Program-made: the position numbers and the translations under genes
Part shown: in pieces, positions 11,265 to 24,500 of the stretch
Position numbering within the stretch: the first letter of the stretch is position 1
How the letters are laid out: each line of letters opens with the position of its first letter
DNA from: Hetaerina americana
Taxonomy: Eukaryota; Arthropoda; Insecta; Odonata; Calopterygidae
DNA: 64,000 nucleotides
Direction of reading: 5' to 3'
Assembly (NCBI GenBank): GCA_022747635.1
Contig: JAKTNV010000009.1
Location: 28,745,622-28,809,621, forward strand
The notes under the pieces: generated by a model
The model's database searches: none
What the model was told of the DNA's origin: nothing
What the model saw: only the letters and a program-made list of their open reading frames with translations

Positions 11265-12100
11265 GAGCTAACCCAATCTGTAATTTTGGGTTAAAACCTC
11301 CCAAATTTATTTTATTCTACAATTTTTGGGATAATCGAACTGTAAATCACTTTAATTTTTCATATTTAAGTATATAGTAGTTTTACACCTGTATAAACTT
11401 TCGTAGCTTATCGTTGGTTCAATGATTATCAGCTGTGAATCCATGACTTTGTGAAACAATTTTTGGAGAACTCTATGAATACTATGAAACTGTGTTAGTT
11501 CTTCCATTTATCTATCTTCTATTCGTCCGATATTGTAACTGAATTCTTGACTAAAAAAATGTATGATGCGGAGGAAAATGATCTTCCTATGTCCAATGAG
11601 AATTTTCTCATTCGATTCCGTTGAATTCACGAATCGAGAACGATTCGTTTGTCAGCGAATCATCCCCACCCACTCTATTCTCTCTCACTCGATACCTACT
11701 CCCTTTTCTCTTGTTTCCCCTCCTTTTTTCACCCTTTCTGTTTATGCCCCCCCTACGTTCTATCCTCACACACTCCTCCTCATCCCGTTCCAACATCGCA
11801 GCTGCTGTTCTTACCGATTCCGTGTTCCGCGCACACGCACCTCCCCCTCTCTCCAGCGATCTTGAATGAGAACTGATGAATAGGCGGCGACGGTGGTGGC
11901 AAAAAGGGAAGGAGGGAATGGAAGTTCGGAGGGAGGGGTAGGATGGACGGGAAGGGGTAAGAGGGTGCCCCTAGGGTATGGGAAAAGAAGAGGGTGTGGA
12001 GATGGGGAACTCCACTGTCCTCAACTCAGATTTTCTCGATCGCGACGTATTTTTCTTGCGTGGGGAAAGGTGTTTTTTATCCTCCGATAGTCTCTTAGGA
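11265..12100. other. Noncoding, with CT-rich and G-rich patches
   Basis: At 11670-11850 the plus strand is CT-rich; at 11880-12000 it is G-rich. Frames in these patches are low-complexity. No gene is recognised. Confidence 0.5.

Positions 12101-12102
<2 letters not shown>

Positions 12103-12155
<53 letters not shown>
12103..12155. repeat. (TA)n microsatellite
   Basis: An uninterrupted TA dinucleotide array of about 50 bases. Several TA arrays in the window mark repeat ends, but no known family touches this one. Confidence 0.95.
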
Positions 12156-12159
<4 letters not shown>

Positions 12160-14330
12160 TACGTTTTCCCTCCGCAGAGTCGATAGTTTTTATTATGTCC
12201 TTTGTGTCTTTCAATATTTCTTAAATCTGACAAATTTTGCATCACTCTCGAACTGTCAAAATCTCTGGCTCAAAGAAAAGAGCCCTCGAAATAGGGCCTT
12301 CCAAACATAGTTGGCCTCCAATCAGCGATATGTGGACTACAAAAGTGGGGGAAGCTACCTCGCTGATCCAACAAATATATATTCTAATTTTTTTACATTA
12401 ATAGTTATGATGGCATGGCTGTGGCCCTAACACTTCCATCCACACACCCTCCTAAGAATTGAATACTATAGTAAAATGTGGATGTACTGTTTCAGAGTAG
12501 TGCTACGTCAGCACAGTACGCGCGCATTAATTTGCATCATGTGCTAAGACTGCCGATATGTGGTTAGTTGAAATATGCTACCATATTATTTTGCTGTACA
12601 ACGCCATTTAAGTTGAGGCGATGACTTTAAATGTGTATGAGTCCTATTTATGCACATTATTGTACGGAAATTTATGTAAATATTCTATCAAAAATGTACT
12701 TGCATCGAAGGGTGAGAATGATCCCTCAGTTGGTTTCCTATTACATTATATTCGCCTAAGCTTTTAAGAATAAGAGGATTTCCAGTCCAATTTGTCCACC
12801 CACTCAAAATGGAAGACCACTCGCTGCCCATGAATGAAGAGAGGTAGCCAATGCAACAGGACATCAGGAAGGATACACCCAGGATTTAGCCATTGCGGGA
12901 AGGGGTTAACCGTGAGGGAAATCGCCGGGAGGGGTTACCGCCATGATGATGACCAAATTTTTGCACCCAACTCTTGCGCTGATACGCAATAACTCTAGTA
13001 ATTTAAATTTGTTCTGAATACAAATTTAAATATTTTATAGCTGATCTAAGCGTTGGAAGCAAGTCATCCGTGTGACAGAAGTTTCTTTGCAAACGAGTAG
13101 AGAAACTCGTGAGTGTTTAATGAAATCACCCGTGTGATTATAGAAAGGATTGATCGCCAAGACCTATTAATTAATCGGAGTATGTTGAAGAAAAATCTCT
13201 GGTAAAAAGTTATAAAGAAGACAGACAAACGTTCGTTGCGTTGCTCCATTTGTTGTTCGGGTGTGTCTCTTTGAAGTTTTTTTAGGGAACCGAAGCTAGC
13301 ACCCGCAAATTATAACCCGCTTTCATCTTCCTCATTCTCTTCTTCCCCCAATGTCTCAACCGACCCTTGATGGCAAATTCACTTGACGGTGTAACACCTT
13401 TTGTAGCGACACCACCCCTTGGAGTTTCACGAAAAATCGTTTAAAAATTAGTCGAAAGACCCTCTCCCAGTCAGAGCTACGTAAGGGGTGAGATGTCAGG
13501 AGTCACTCTTCGGGACTGCCACCCTCGATGGCACAATGGCCGGGGGAGCAATTTATTCTGGTTGCATTGGGTCAATCTATTCTCCACTCCCGTGACATTT
13601 GGTGGAGTGTTTTGAACACATGGGAATAGTAGGGGAAGGAAGTTTTACGGAGTGTCGGTAAAGCGTTTTCCTTTATGGGGCGAGGAAGAATGGAAGTTAG
13701 TGGAAAGAAGGCAGAAAATCGCGTTGGAGGGCCTACCAGTTAACGAATACCATCCGATAAATATTAACGGAAACGAGTGGGGTGAATTAAATGCATTTGA
13801 ATAAATTTGAATGGAAGTTAGGGCATGTCAATTATTGTTATCACGCAATGCTCGCGGAAATGCGAGAAAACTAAAACTTTTAGGTACCCATTGCCCTAAT
13901 TTGGTACGTTTGCGGTCCGACTGGACAAAAGCTGTTGAGGTACGAGCAGCTGATTGGATATTAGTTGTGAAGGAACCAGCTCCAAAATTTTATTATAATT
14001 GAAATACATTGATGAACTATTGCTAACCCCTAGTATTTGCAAATTCAGGTGTAAAATCATCGAGGTACTTCATATTTTCTAGCATTAATTCTGAACAAAA
14101 TTTGTTTCTCTGCGTATACCTTAAGCAATATCACGAAGGAAAATTACTCAGAATACGTAATTTACATATATTGGTTGCATACTTAGTGTGCATACGGAAT
14201 GCAGATGCATAATGGTAACATGCGAAATACTTTCAAACATTGCTTTGCTAAAAAGAACAACACAGCAGACTGACACTTCTAAGGGGAGATGTCAACGTGG
14301 TTAGGCGTATGAAGGAAGATTTGCAAGGAG
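12160..14330. other. Noncoding stretch, mixed composition
   Basis: No gene is recognised. At 12895-12912 and 12924-12940 a GC-rich motif, CGGGAAGGGGTTAACCG and CGGGAGGGGTTACCG, is repeated directly. The block at 13320-13650 has balanced composition and no repeat match, so it could be conserved noncoding DNA; that is a guess. Confidence 0.4.
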
Positions 14331-14334
14331 CCGG

Positions 14335-14990
14335 CAGGGATGTGGAATACTGTGGTGGGAGGGTCGGGAATTTTGAGAGCGGAGAGAGAGAGAAAGAGTG
14401 AGTGAGGAAGGGAGTGGAGGGAGGTTTAGAGAGAAGAGAAGAGGATGGGAAGGGAACAAGATGGAGATGGCTAGCGGTCAGGGGCGGGGACGGAGAGGCA
14501 GGAATGGAAGTGGAGTGACTGGGTAGAGGGAGAGTGAAAGAGAGGAGGAGAGGGATGAGGAATGGCTCGGCCGCGTATTACGTATGGAAGGGACGCAGGC
14601 CCCCTGAAAAAGGACGCTTTGGAAACAGGGTGGAGGCTCAGCAGAATGGCTCTTCGTTACGGCCAATAGGGCGCGAACAATGGGCGGAGGGGTTGGAAGG
14701 GCCGAGTGGGAGGGGGGAGAACATGGGTAAGAGAGAAAGGGAGGCTGGGGACGGTTAGGAGAGTTTCGGGAGAAGGGAAGGGTTGCGTAGGGGTTTTTCT
14801 CTATCTCGGTTCGAGGGTGTAAGGGTGAATGCGAAGAGGGGCGGCTGGGCGAAGGATGGTAGGGGATGGGGGATAATGTTAAAGGTGGATGCTATGGGAC
14901 GGATGGAGATGTCCCTGTAGGACAACTGACTGTTACACGGGTTGATTCTTCCCGATGGGATGTCGTAACGATTTAGTCTCATCGAAGCGG
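14335..14990. repeat. Purine-rich, G-rich tract
   Basis: The plus strand is dominated by GGAG, GAGA and GGGA words (for example GAGAGAGAGAAAGAGTGAGT at about 14380). It could form purine-pyrimidine structures. Frames here are low-complexity and no protein family is visible. Confidence 0.6.
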
Positions 14991-17900
14991 AACTGAAATT
15001 TGTTGACGTTTACGCGGAAATGGTCATTTCCTCATGAATGAAGTTCGGTGTCTGATGCTTATTATGGTCGATGTTCATTTATTTGCATGATGGTGAATAC
15101 TTTTTGCGTCACACCAGCACCGGACAGAAAATTTTAGCGGCATCAATTTGGAAGGAAGTAAGGAAACTGAACAACTTGTGTGAGAATGAGATGCATAAAT
15201 ATTGTGCTCGAGTAACTTGATCTTCCCTCTCAAAGTTCGTGCAATCCATAAACGGAATTGAGCGACAGAGGTGGAAATAGCGTTACTTAGTAGATATTAA
15301 TACGTGTCGTCTTCTGTGTAATAGCTGGCTCTTGCACCATCTATATTTTGATGAAACTCGATATTCCACCTTGTACTTTAATAGAATTTTGCACACTCGA
15401 AGAATACTTAGAATTTATTTCCATCGGTTTAGACACCAAATAAAACTTCAAACAGCAATATATATTGCTAGTTAGCAGCTGAATAATCGTGGTTTACAGT
15501 GATCCTGCTTCACGGAAAGGCTTTTAAGAGTGAAATGAGTGTATTAAATTAAAAATTACATTTTACATGCATTCAAATGCCGTTTGCCGTTCATCTAATG
15601 CCAAAATTTTTCACGTTAATAGTTTAAATACTAAACTGATACTAATGCATTTTCATTTCTAAATTTTAATACACCGAAAATTGATTTAATCATATTGAAT
15701 CAACTTTTTTTAGGTACAAATATGTAGTTATTGATCTGAATTATCTTGGCTAACCTGCTTTTGCAAATACTAGGTGTGCTTTGTTCTCCATTTATTCCTA
15801 TTTTCTTCATCATTCTGTGTTCATCTTCGTTTTGCTCACTCGTTAATTTTCGCCACCCTACTTCCTCACTTTGCTTTCCCTTCAACTCGTACTGCACGGC
15901 TCTGTATCTATCCTCAAAGAAGCACTTATTTTATTATTGCGTGGCATATCCATTTTTTTTCCTTGCGTTAATTTAGCTGATTTGTGTTCTTTCTTTGTTT
16001 ATGCATTTCAATACCTTATTTATTAATTCGGCTAATGGAATACACATATTATTACTAGAATAGTAATAATGCTATTATTAAAAAGAGCGCCAATATTTTT
16101 AGACACATCGACGGTGCCAAATATCCGGTAGAGTTCCAATGATTTTCACAGCAGTGTATAATGACTCGAATATACTAGGAGTTTTCAGTGATACTATAAA
16201 ATATCATCGACTATGAAGACTCTTCACAGCAAATACTTGAAAAGTTTCTGTTGATCCTGGAAATTAATATTCAACCCTATATGAAAAAAAAATACAGACT
16301 GGTATGAACAGTAATTTTCGGAGGGAGGAAGAATAATAATTTTAAATTTCCTTTTAAATGAAGTCTCATTTAAAATGCCTTGTTATAAGGAGGCGATATG
16401 TATTTGTTTTGGGGTAGTAGCATTGATAAATGTTTCGACGTCATTTCTCGCTGCTGGTACATTTTAATGGATATGGTCACCATGTCTGAATTTCATGCGA
16501 TGCTTTTCCACCCGACTTACCTTGAAGTTTACTGAATACATTTCGTGTGGAATTGCTTTTGAATTGATTTTTATTTGTGGATTCTACGTTAACAAGCCTT
16601 AAAAAATGAATATTTGTCTCATGAGCCTTCCCCGTTAAAGATAGAAAATAATGGAAACGCGTTTACACTGTGATGGGAGAGATAGGAATGGATTGAAAAA
16701 AAACGCGAAATGATGTCCAAAAATTTGCTCCTAATCGTTGAGTGATTTTAATCCGTTGGATGCCTGATCATCGGCCATTGTTGTCGACTCGTGTGCTCCG
16801 GCGGGTGTGAATGGAATCATTGTGGATAAAGAAGGTTTGCATTCATATTTATGGAAGCATGCGAGCGAATTAACGCGGGCCAAGTGAAGCACGTACGCTC
16901 ATAAATGCGTTATGAACTCTTGGACGACTTTCAAAAACACTTTAGCGCTCTAGATGCTCGAAAAATTATTCAAACTTTGAAAGTACATGCGCTTTATTTT
17001 TTCGGTAAGAATGCCTTTTTAAAGTGCAGACAAATGTATTTCCATTATACGCTCAAAATTGTCGTATACTCATGTGCCTAATCGTCATCCTCGCTCGACT
17101 TGCCTTTTGAGGGACGGCACACTTGCAACGCTCTTCATTTTTTCTATTTATTAATATTTATTCTACCGGTGGTGAAATATTTGGGAAAAAATGTGAGTTG
17201 GAGTGGTTATTGAAATATAGGTAATACTAATCGAATTTCGTACCCTAGGTACGAAAATTTTGAGGAAATAGGTTACCTAAATAAAAAAAAGGAAACCTAT
17301 CACGTGGCGTTTCAGTGTTCCTCTTCTATCATCAGATCCACATGGAGAATATTACCTTTACTCTCATTTGTCTTAAATAGCACATCATGTAAAAATCTCG
17401 ACCACGTATTTTGAAAATGAAACGATTCAGCTGTAAAAATAGAAAATTGGAGTCGGATTATGGTATGCTGAATTCATATTATTTCTTTTACTTCAGTGCG
17501 GGCATAGGAAATCGGTTGATGATATGTGAGCATTTTCTACTGGATAATATCTTCATTCCCGTTGATATTTAATCTTTTCTTAAAAAAGTATTTGACATTA
17601 TGATTCCTCAGTATGCGCATAGGCCTGTATTTTCTTATCCTTACACTGTTAACCTAGGATTTATGTGACTAAATTCCTCCCCTTTCTCTCCCAATATGGG
17701 AGATCTATTCTTCAAATTTTACTTTTTCATCCTATCATGTCTCATTAAGTGATTCTGTGTGTATTTTTTGTGTAAATTTTTCTATTCCACCATCTGCCAT
17801 CTCATATCGTCCACCTGTGTTTCAGCGGACTATTCATTGAAAATTTTCATTTCCTTGTTCGATTTCCACCTTCATAAATAAGGCGGCCGTGGGATTTGTT

Positions 17901-18485
17901 TCTTCCTTGTATGTAATTTTAATTTCTGAACGATTGGGAAATTTTTTCAAATATTTTTCCTGCTTATTGGTTACGGAATTTCGTGAATTAGTTTAAGATT
18001 ATTGAATTTCCTAATGCTGATTTGCAAATGAAGAACTAGCATGATTTCGACGAATGAATTTTTTTATTCCTTTTCACTAGAAGTTTAAATGGTATCAGTA
18101 TTTTCTCAAACTTGAAAATATTCATATATGATGATTTTCGAAATTTATCAAAAATATTTATTATCGAAATAGGAGCTCGTCGTCATCAGTCTGTTGCTTT
18201 CCTATGCCAATGAGATCAGTTCCATTGACACCATAATCCCCGGATATTAAATAATGATTTATAACTCATCCAAAAACAAGTAACTCGAGTTTCATATTAA
18301 TTTTGAGCATAAGATGGAAACAAGGACAATGATGAAAGCCAGGGCCCTTGGTAGAGGGAAGAATGCCTGAAACCCTTCTTGACTCCTCCTTCATGTCTCT
18401 CAACATGTTTGATCTTTTCTTTAATCTACATCGCAGTGTACCCTGCATGTATGTTACCTACTTTCTTTCAATTTCTTCGAACAAA
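14990..18485. other. Long AT-rich noncoding stretch
   Basis: About 3.5 kb with no transposon or gene that I can recognise. Patches of more balanced composition at 15000-15120 and 16640-16930 stand out from the AT-rich background and could be regulatory, but nothing in the sequence proves it. Confidence 0.45.
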
Positions 18486-18490
18486 CTGGG

Positions 18491-18785
18491 GATGGAGATA
18501 GTGCGGGGGCTAACGTACTGGCTTCCCACCCAGAGGGCCCTGGTTCAAATCCTGGCGGTGTTGAATATTTTTCAGAGGTATCTCGATCCCTACTTTGGAG
18601 GGCACTTTGAGCGAGTACGCCGTCCGTTGGATGGGATGTTAAACTGCGGACCCCTTGGCGCCTTTCGTAAAGAGCAGGCTAATGCCGACGCCGGGTTTCT
18701 CTCCACCCTTCATCCTTTCCTGTCCATCCCCTATGGCGCAAATGACCTCAGTTGTCGGTCGCCTCCCCTAAAAACTACTACTACT
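18491..18785 (+). repeat. SINE1, tRNA-derived retroposon
   Basis: The head contains GTACTGGCTTCCCACCC and then GGTTCAAATCC at about 18541, a perfect RNA polymerase III B box. The body (GCCGACGCCGGGTTTCTCTC, then GTCGGTCGCCTCCCCTAAA) is shared with the copy at 62542-62850, and the 3' end runs into an ACT repeat (CTACTACTACT). The length is close to 295 bp. tRNA-derived SINEs depend on a partner LINE for movement; the partner is not evident. Confidence 0.85.
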
Positions 18786-18789
18786 CGAA

Positions 18790-19910
18790 CAAACATATCT
18801 CTCAGCGCTTCCTTATTTCTTTTTTTTCCATTCTTTCACCCACCATCGTATCAAAATCCTACTATCTACACGCATTCCCTTGCACAAACGCTAGTTTCCG
18901 AACCAATGTAAAGAGGCTCCATATCTGTTTTCTTCCATCTACATTGAAACTAGCTTGCTCACGGGTATTTCCTTCTTTCCTATGTTGTGAATGTTCAGTA
19001 ACAAATAGAGAGCACGAAAAGTTTTTATTGTGGCGATGATAAAGGGAAACTTTAATTCGGAGCTCATGGTCGTCGAACCCGGGCTATGGATGCATTGCGT
19101 GGCGTTGTCAAATAAAGAGTAAGCATATTGAATAGCATTTTTGTCTAAGGTATGGGTACCCATATTTTCCGTCCTTACACTTTCCAACTGTGAGAGATGT
19201 GTGTGTGAGCATATTACGCGCATGCCAATAAAAATGTTGACAGTGCCGGCCGAAAACGCTTTAATACCTAACTTATAAGGATCATAATATAAAATGGACC
19301 GCTATAAAGGTTACACCACTGAGAATTAACCTATTAAATTTTAATTTTAAAACATTTATCGCTATTTACACGCGGATGTTGTGAAATCAGCGAATTGGCT
19401 ACATTCAAAGATTAATAACGCAGAGTTTAACAGCACATTTAAAACCTGCAAGAGTATTGGCGTCAAATGACGGGCTCGGCATATCATTATTCAAAATTTA
19501 GACTCAAAAATTTACTTAGTTAATCCTTCTAAATCCAATACAAATTGACGTGAATAAATAGTGGTGCTTTGTTTAAATTCAAAAGAATTTACAATTATAA
19601 TTAGTCAATTTAATATAATAATATTGAAATGTAATCATTCCGTACTTATAGAAAGTTTTTTTAGTTATATTTTGCATTCGCGGAGTTTATTTTTACCATT
19701 AATGTGGTAATAACAAAACTATGGTCTCATTTTCTTGTAGTAAAGATATACTATATTCTTCCATATGAAAGTGTGTGCCGGACTAGTTTGAATAGGTAGG
19801 AACGTGGGGATTAATACAACAACAGCTTGACTAAGAATCTGTGCGTTAATGAAAAAATAATAATGCGCTTTTTTCTGGTGACAGAACAACCCTCGTGTGT
19901 GTTTGTGTGC
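18790..19910. other. Noncoding stretch
   Basis: No recognisable gene or repeat family. It is AT-rich after about 19250. Confidence 0.5.
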
Positions 19911-19915
19911 ACATA

Positions 19916-20002
19916 TATGTATGCTTGTGTGTGTGTGTGTATATATATATATCATCTTACTTTATAATATCATCCTAGGGTTGCGTTAGGTGCGAGTGTT
20001 TG

Positions 20003-20056
<54 letters not shown>

Positions 20057-20101
20057 CAAACACTCGCACCTAACGCAACCAATAACGCACGTAACGCAAC
20101 G

Positions 20102-20178
<77 letters not shown>

Positions 20179-20316
20179 TACTCTTGTGATCCGTTCGATT
20201 CCGCCTTCCCCACCTCTATTGTGTTCGTCCTTTATATGTGTTCCTATCCCTTTTCCTTATATCTGTTTCTGTATATATGAGTATTTATTCGCCGTTTGGC
20301 GGGATTTCGTGTTTGA

Positions 20317-20380
<64 letters not shown>

Positions 20381-20445
20381 CAAACACTCGCACCTAACGC
20401 AACCCTAGGATGATATTATAAAGTAAGATGATTCATATAGAAGAA
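19916..20445. repeat. (TA)n arrays within 55-bp perfect inverted repeats
   Basis: Arm 19951-20005 is the exact reverse complement of 20378-20432 (55 of 55 bases). A partial third copy of the arm (27 bases, 20054-20080) sits inside, so the left arm and this copy form a hairpin over a TA loop. TA arrays lie at about 20004-20054, 20103-20174 and 20324-20378, and a short GT/TA run precedes the left arm at 19927-19950. Between the second and third arrays, 20190-20320 carries the body of SINE3 (GATTCCGCCTTCCCCACC). The whole could be a fold-back element or an inverted duplication that arose within TA repeats. Confidence 0.85.
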
Positions 20446-21560
20446 ATATGAAAATGTCATGAAGTGTATGATTTTAAATCGAGCGTTTTTAGTTTAGAAC
20501 TTAACATAAATATGAATTAAAAAAGAAGTCTTCGATAGTAACGGTATTTATTCCAAAAGCCTATATTATCAGGTTACATTTCCGGATATTATGCTGGGAA
20601 GAATTATTTTGAAACGGCCGGAAGAGCTTAATGTGGGTCCCTAATAGCGGCAAAGTCTATAGAAGCACAAGAGAAAAATACCAAACCGACACGCAAGTTA
20701 CTTCCTCTTTTGTAGATCTTCTGTTGATCGAAGGCCTGTCCATGCTTTGCAAGCAAAGTTGAAATAAGAGACTTTATGATCTGATTGATCATCTAGGGAT
20801 CCAATGGTTATTGTATGGATGGAGGCTTTGCAGGAATGATTCGAAATGTGACGGGAATTCAACGCTGCTGTGTTCATTCTTAGGTAATTAAATACATAAT
20901 GAATCTTATATATTGGTCATTGATTAATAGGCCTCATTAATAGGCCTCATATTAATAGGCCGCATAGGTCTTTTTGACGCTACTGACGATGGGATCTTAT
21001 ACCTATGCGAATTGCCGCTTATTATTGTATTTATTAGTTTTTTTATTTCTTCAATGAATTTCATTTGCTCTGTAGTGATGTTTTCGTAAAAAATGGTACC
21101 ACTTGGATGTCTCCAATTGTCTGGAATGAACATTCTCAGTTAATATTTTTATAACAATTTAAATGGTACTCTCACTTATCGTCCGTCATGATCACGGTCT
21201 ACATATATCTTCTTCATGACAATTATTTTCAAATTAATACTTCGCACCTATTGAACTAATAAAAATTTAGGAAATAAGACATTGACGAAGGTGTATCACC
21301 TTATGGATGATGAGTGTTCGAGAGGAGAGAATTACGTTTTCAAGCATACAGTAGCCTCTTTACTAAAAAAGAATAGGGCAGAAAATAAAAAAATACTTTC
21401 CAAATAATATGATTATCAACGTTTCGCAGACAAACACTAAAATGATCTAATGAAGGATCGAGAGAGTAGCGGAACAGTGTTTAAGTGAAGAAAAGTGGAA
21501 CGTACAAGTATATGTAGGGGACGAGAGAAGGTTAACTTCCTATCTCATGGTAGAGAAGTT
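20445..21560. other. Noncoding stretch with a short tandem repeat
   Basis: No gene is seen. At 20923-20965 the unit ATTAATAGGCCTC occurs three times in tandem, the last copy with one change. At 20752-20767 there is a small palindrome (CTTTGCAAGCAAAG). Confidence 0.5.
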
Positions 21561-21565
21561 ATTTA

Positions 21566-24500
21566 TTTATTTATATACCCTGCAAGCCACTGCTAGGGTG
21601 TGTGGCAAGGAGTGAACACGCACCAGAATAATTTTACCTGAACAAAACCCTACCGCGGCCGAACAATTTAATATGATTCCCTATCGTTCGTGGAAAAACT
21701 GACGTCTTAAATCTCTCGGTTCTACGTTCAATCTCTCTAATTTTTTTAGCATGATCTCTCCTACTGTAGTACGATGGGGGTAATAATACATTTTCAACAT
21801 TACAGCTAAAGAGACTCCCGCCCAGTTTATGCAAGAGCTTCCATCTGAAATTAAACCTTCGCTCTGTGAATGATTCCCAGCCTAGCTCTTCTAATATTTT
21901 TGATACGCTTCTAAGTTTATCATAACAAAGTTGTACAAATCTAGCTCCTTGACGCTGCACGCTATCCAATTCGGCAATTAATCCAACTTCGTGAGGATCC
22001 CGTATATTAGTAGTATATCCTGAACGAGGCTTAATCAGCGACAAATAACATTTTTCTTTTACTTTTTCATCACATTTACCTAGTACTATTCTAATAAATC
22101 TCAATATTTTGTTAGCTTGTTCACATATTCTCCGTATGTGTTTAACCCAGGAGAGATCGTGAGTGAGGGTGACGCCTAGGTATTTAATTGAGTCTATGCA
22201 TTCCATTTCGGTTTTCCCAGTGCAGTAAGCGTTCGGGAGGGAATTGCTCTTTTTCCAAATATTTTTGATTGCTCCTTCTTTAGGTTTAATTCTAATTGCC
22301 AAGTGTCGCACCAGGGTTGTATGGCATTAAGGTCATCTGACAAAACTGCTCTGTCGTCAGAATCATGGATTATCATAGTAAACCACTGCATCGTCAGCAA
22401 ATAAGCGTATCTTACTAGTGACTACGGAGTCAATGTCATTAACGTGAAGTAGGGTGTCCGATAGCACATCCCTGGGGAACACCTGAAGTAACTTATACTG
22501 AATTCGAGCTAACTCCTTCTGTCACTACCTTTTATACCCGGCTATTCAAAAAGTCTTTAATCCAACCCCGAATATTTTTACCTATGCCATATACTTCTAG
22601 CTCTGTTAGTAGTTTACTATGAGGTACTTTGTCTAACGCTTTCTAAAAATCTAGAAAAATTGCTCCAACTGTAACATTGCACTCTCCCGAAGTAAGAATA
22701 TCATGAACAAAAAGCGCAAGTTATGTCTCGCAATATCTACCTTTTCGGAAACCGTGCTGATTTTTCATTAATAGATTCCGATTATCGACGTGTCTCGAGG
22801 TCGAATTAGCAACTGTATGTTTCATAATCTAGCACGATATGGATGTGAGGGAAATAGGTCTGTAATTTCTCGGTTCCTCACTGTCTCCGTTTTTAAATGT
22901 TGGTGTTACGTTAGCCGTTTTCCAATCTCTGATAACCTTGTGATCTACTAGTTACTTCTTACATATTATTTCCAGATACGGCGCAATTTCCGATGCTGGG
23001 TCCTTAAATATACGAGCGTGTATTTCATCGGGCCCGGAGGGATCATTAGGCTTAATATTTTTCAGCAAACGTTCTATTACATTATATGAGATTTCAATTT
23101 GGGCATCGGTTGACCGGCACAATTAGGTAAGCTATTGGAGCCATTCGGTGAGATATCAGTGAAGACGCTTTAAAAGAAGGAGTCTAGTAAGTTAGCCTTT
23201 TCCAAACTGCTGGTTACTCTTTCACCTTTATCATTTTGGAGTGAATTAACAGTTGACTTATCTCCCTGAACTACTCTGACGTATGGCCAAAATGCTTTTG
23301 GATTCTTTCTCTAATTTTCCGCTAGCCTTTTCCTTTTGAATTTACTTAACGTTTTCAGTAATTCATTTTTGCCATTCGCACTGGATATCTTCTACATCTA
23401 TATAATACCCTACAAGCCACCGCAGGGGCGTGTGGCGGGGGGTGTTATGTCGTCACTCGTAAAAAGGAACAATACCACATGCAACATCAACATGGAAAAC
23501 TACACCCTCAACACATATTTTAGAATCATAAGTGATTTCATTCTTTCTGTCGCTAGAGAATTCATCCCTAATATTTTTCATCTTGGCGTGACATAGCCTT
23601 TGACGTCGTTAAGCCTTTCTAACATCCGCGTTGTACCGTCTAGGTTTCCTGTTATTTTTTATGAATTTACTAGGAATGAACATGTTGACTGCTGAGCGCA
23701 TGATTTCAAGGAAGTTTTAAAACTAGCAAAGTAACTCTTTAGCACGCACTTTAGGCCATTGTAGTGTACTTCTCTAAACAAGTGACTTTTCTTCTAAGGC
23801 TTCTTATTTCGGACCCCATGTAGTGAAAACTTAGCACTTACTGCCCTGAATTCACTAATTTAAATTATATTTTCTATGGCTCAGACGTTTTCGAGAATAT
23901 TTGTTGTTAACAAATCAAGAATGTTATCGCCCCTAGTGGGTGAAGTGACAAGTTGATTCAACGAGCTCGAAGTTTAAGGATTCAATAGCGATTCGCAGAT
24001 ACCTTTGCCTTTACCGCCCGTTTTAAATATGTGCTCCAGTAAATAGATGGAACATTGAAATCTCCATCGATTATAACGTCGCAATCGTTGTTCTGGGATA
24101 CGAAACCTTTGATTTGTTGATCTAATTCTAATAATGAATTGTCTCTGTCGATTGGCGGTTTTGAAAATGCGCATGAATAATTTCTTTTGGATTGACGACT
24201 TTTAATTGAGCACCAAACGCTTTCCAAACCATTACGCGGAATTCCCTCAGCCCTTCTGATGCAAGAATTTTTACCTCCAATAAAGACACTGCCCCGGATT
24301 ATGTTTGTTCTGTCATTTCTGTAAATTGAATAGGATTGTGGGAAAATTTTACCGCCAGCAATATCAGTGAATAACCAACTTTCTGTCCTAATAATTATAT
24401 CTGCGCCTGTGTTTTGAATAAGGTGATGATATTCTGCGACTTTGTTTTTTTAAACTTCGGCAATTAACCACCAATACCGATTATGTTTCCTTGACATTGC

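Noticed and set aside
15081..15088. ATTTGCAT octamer (POU site) as a Sox-linked enhancer
   Set aside because: A single 8-mer is expected several times in 64 kb of AT-rich DNA.
18348..18911. 187-codon frame
   Set aside because: It runs through the SINE1 copy, so it is not a protein gene.
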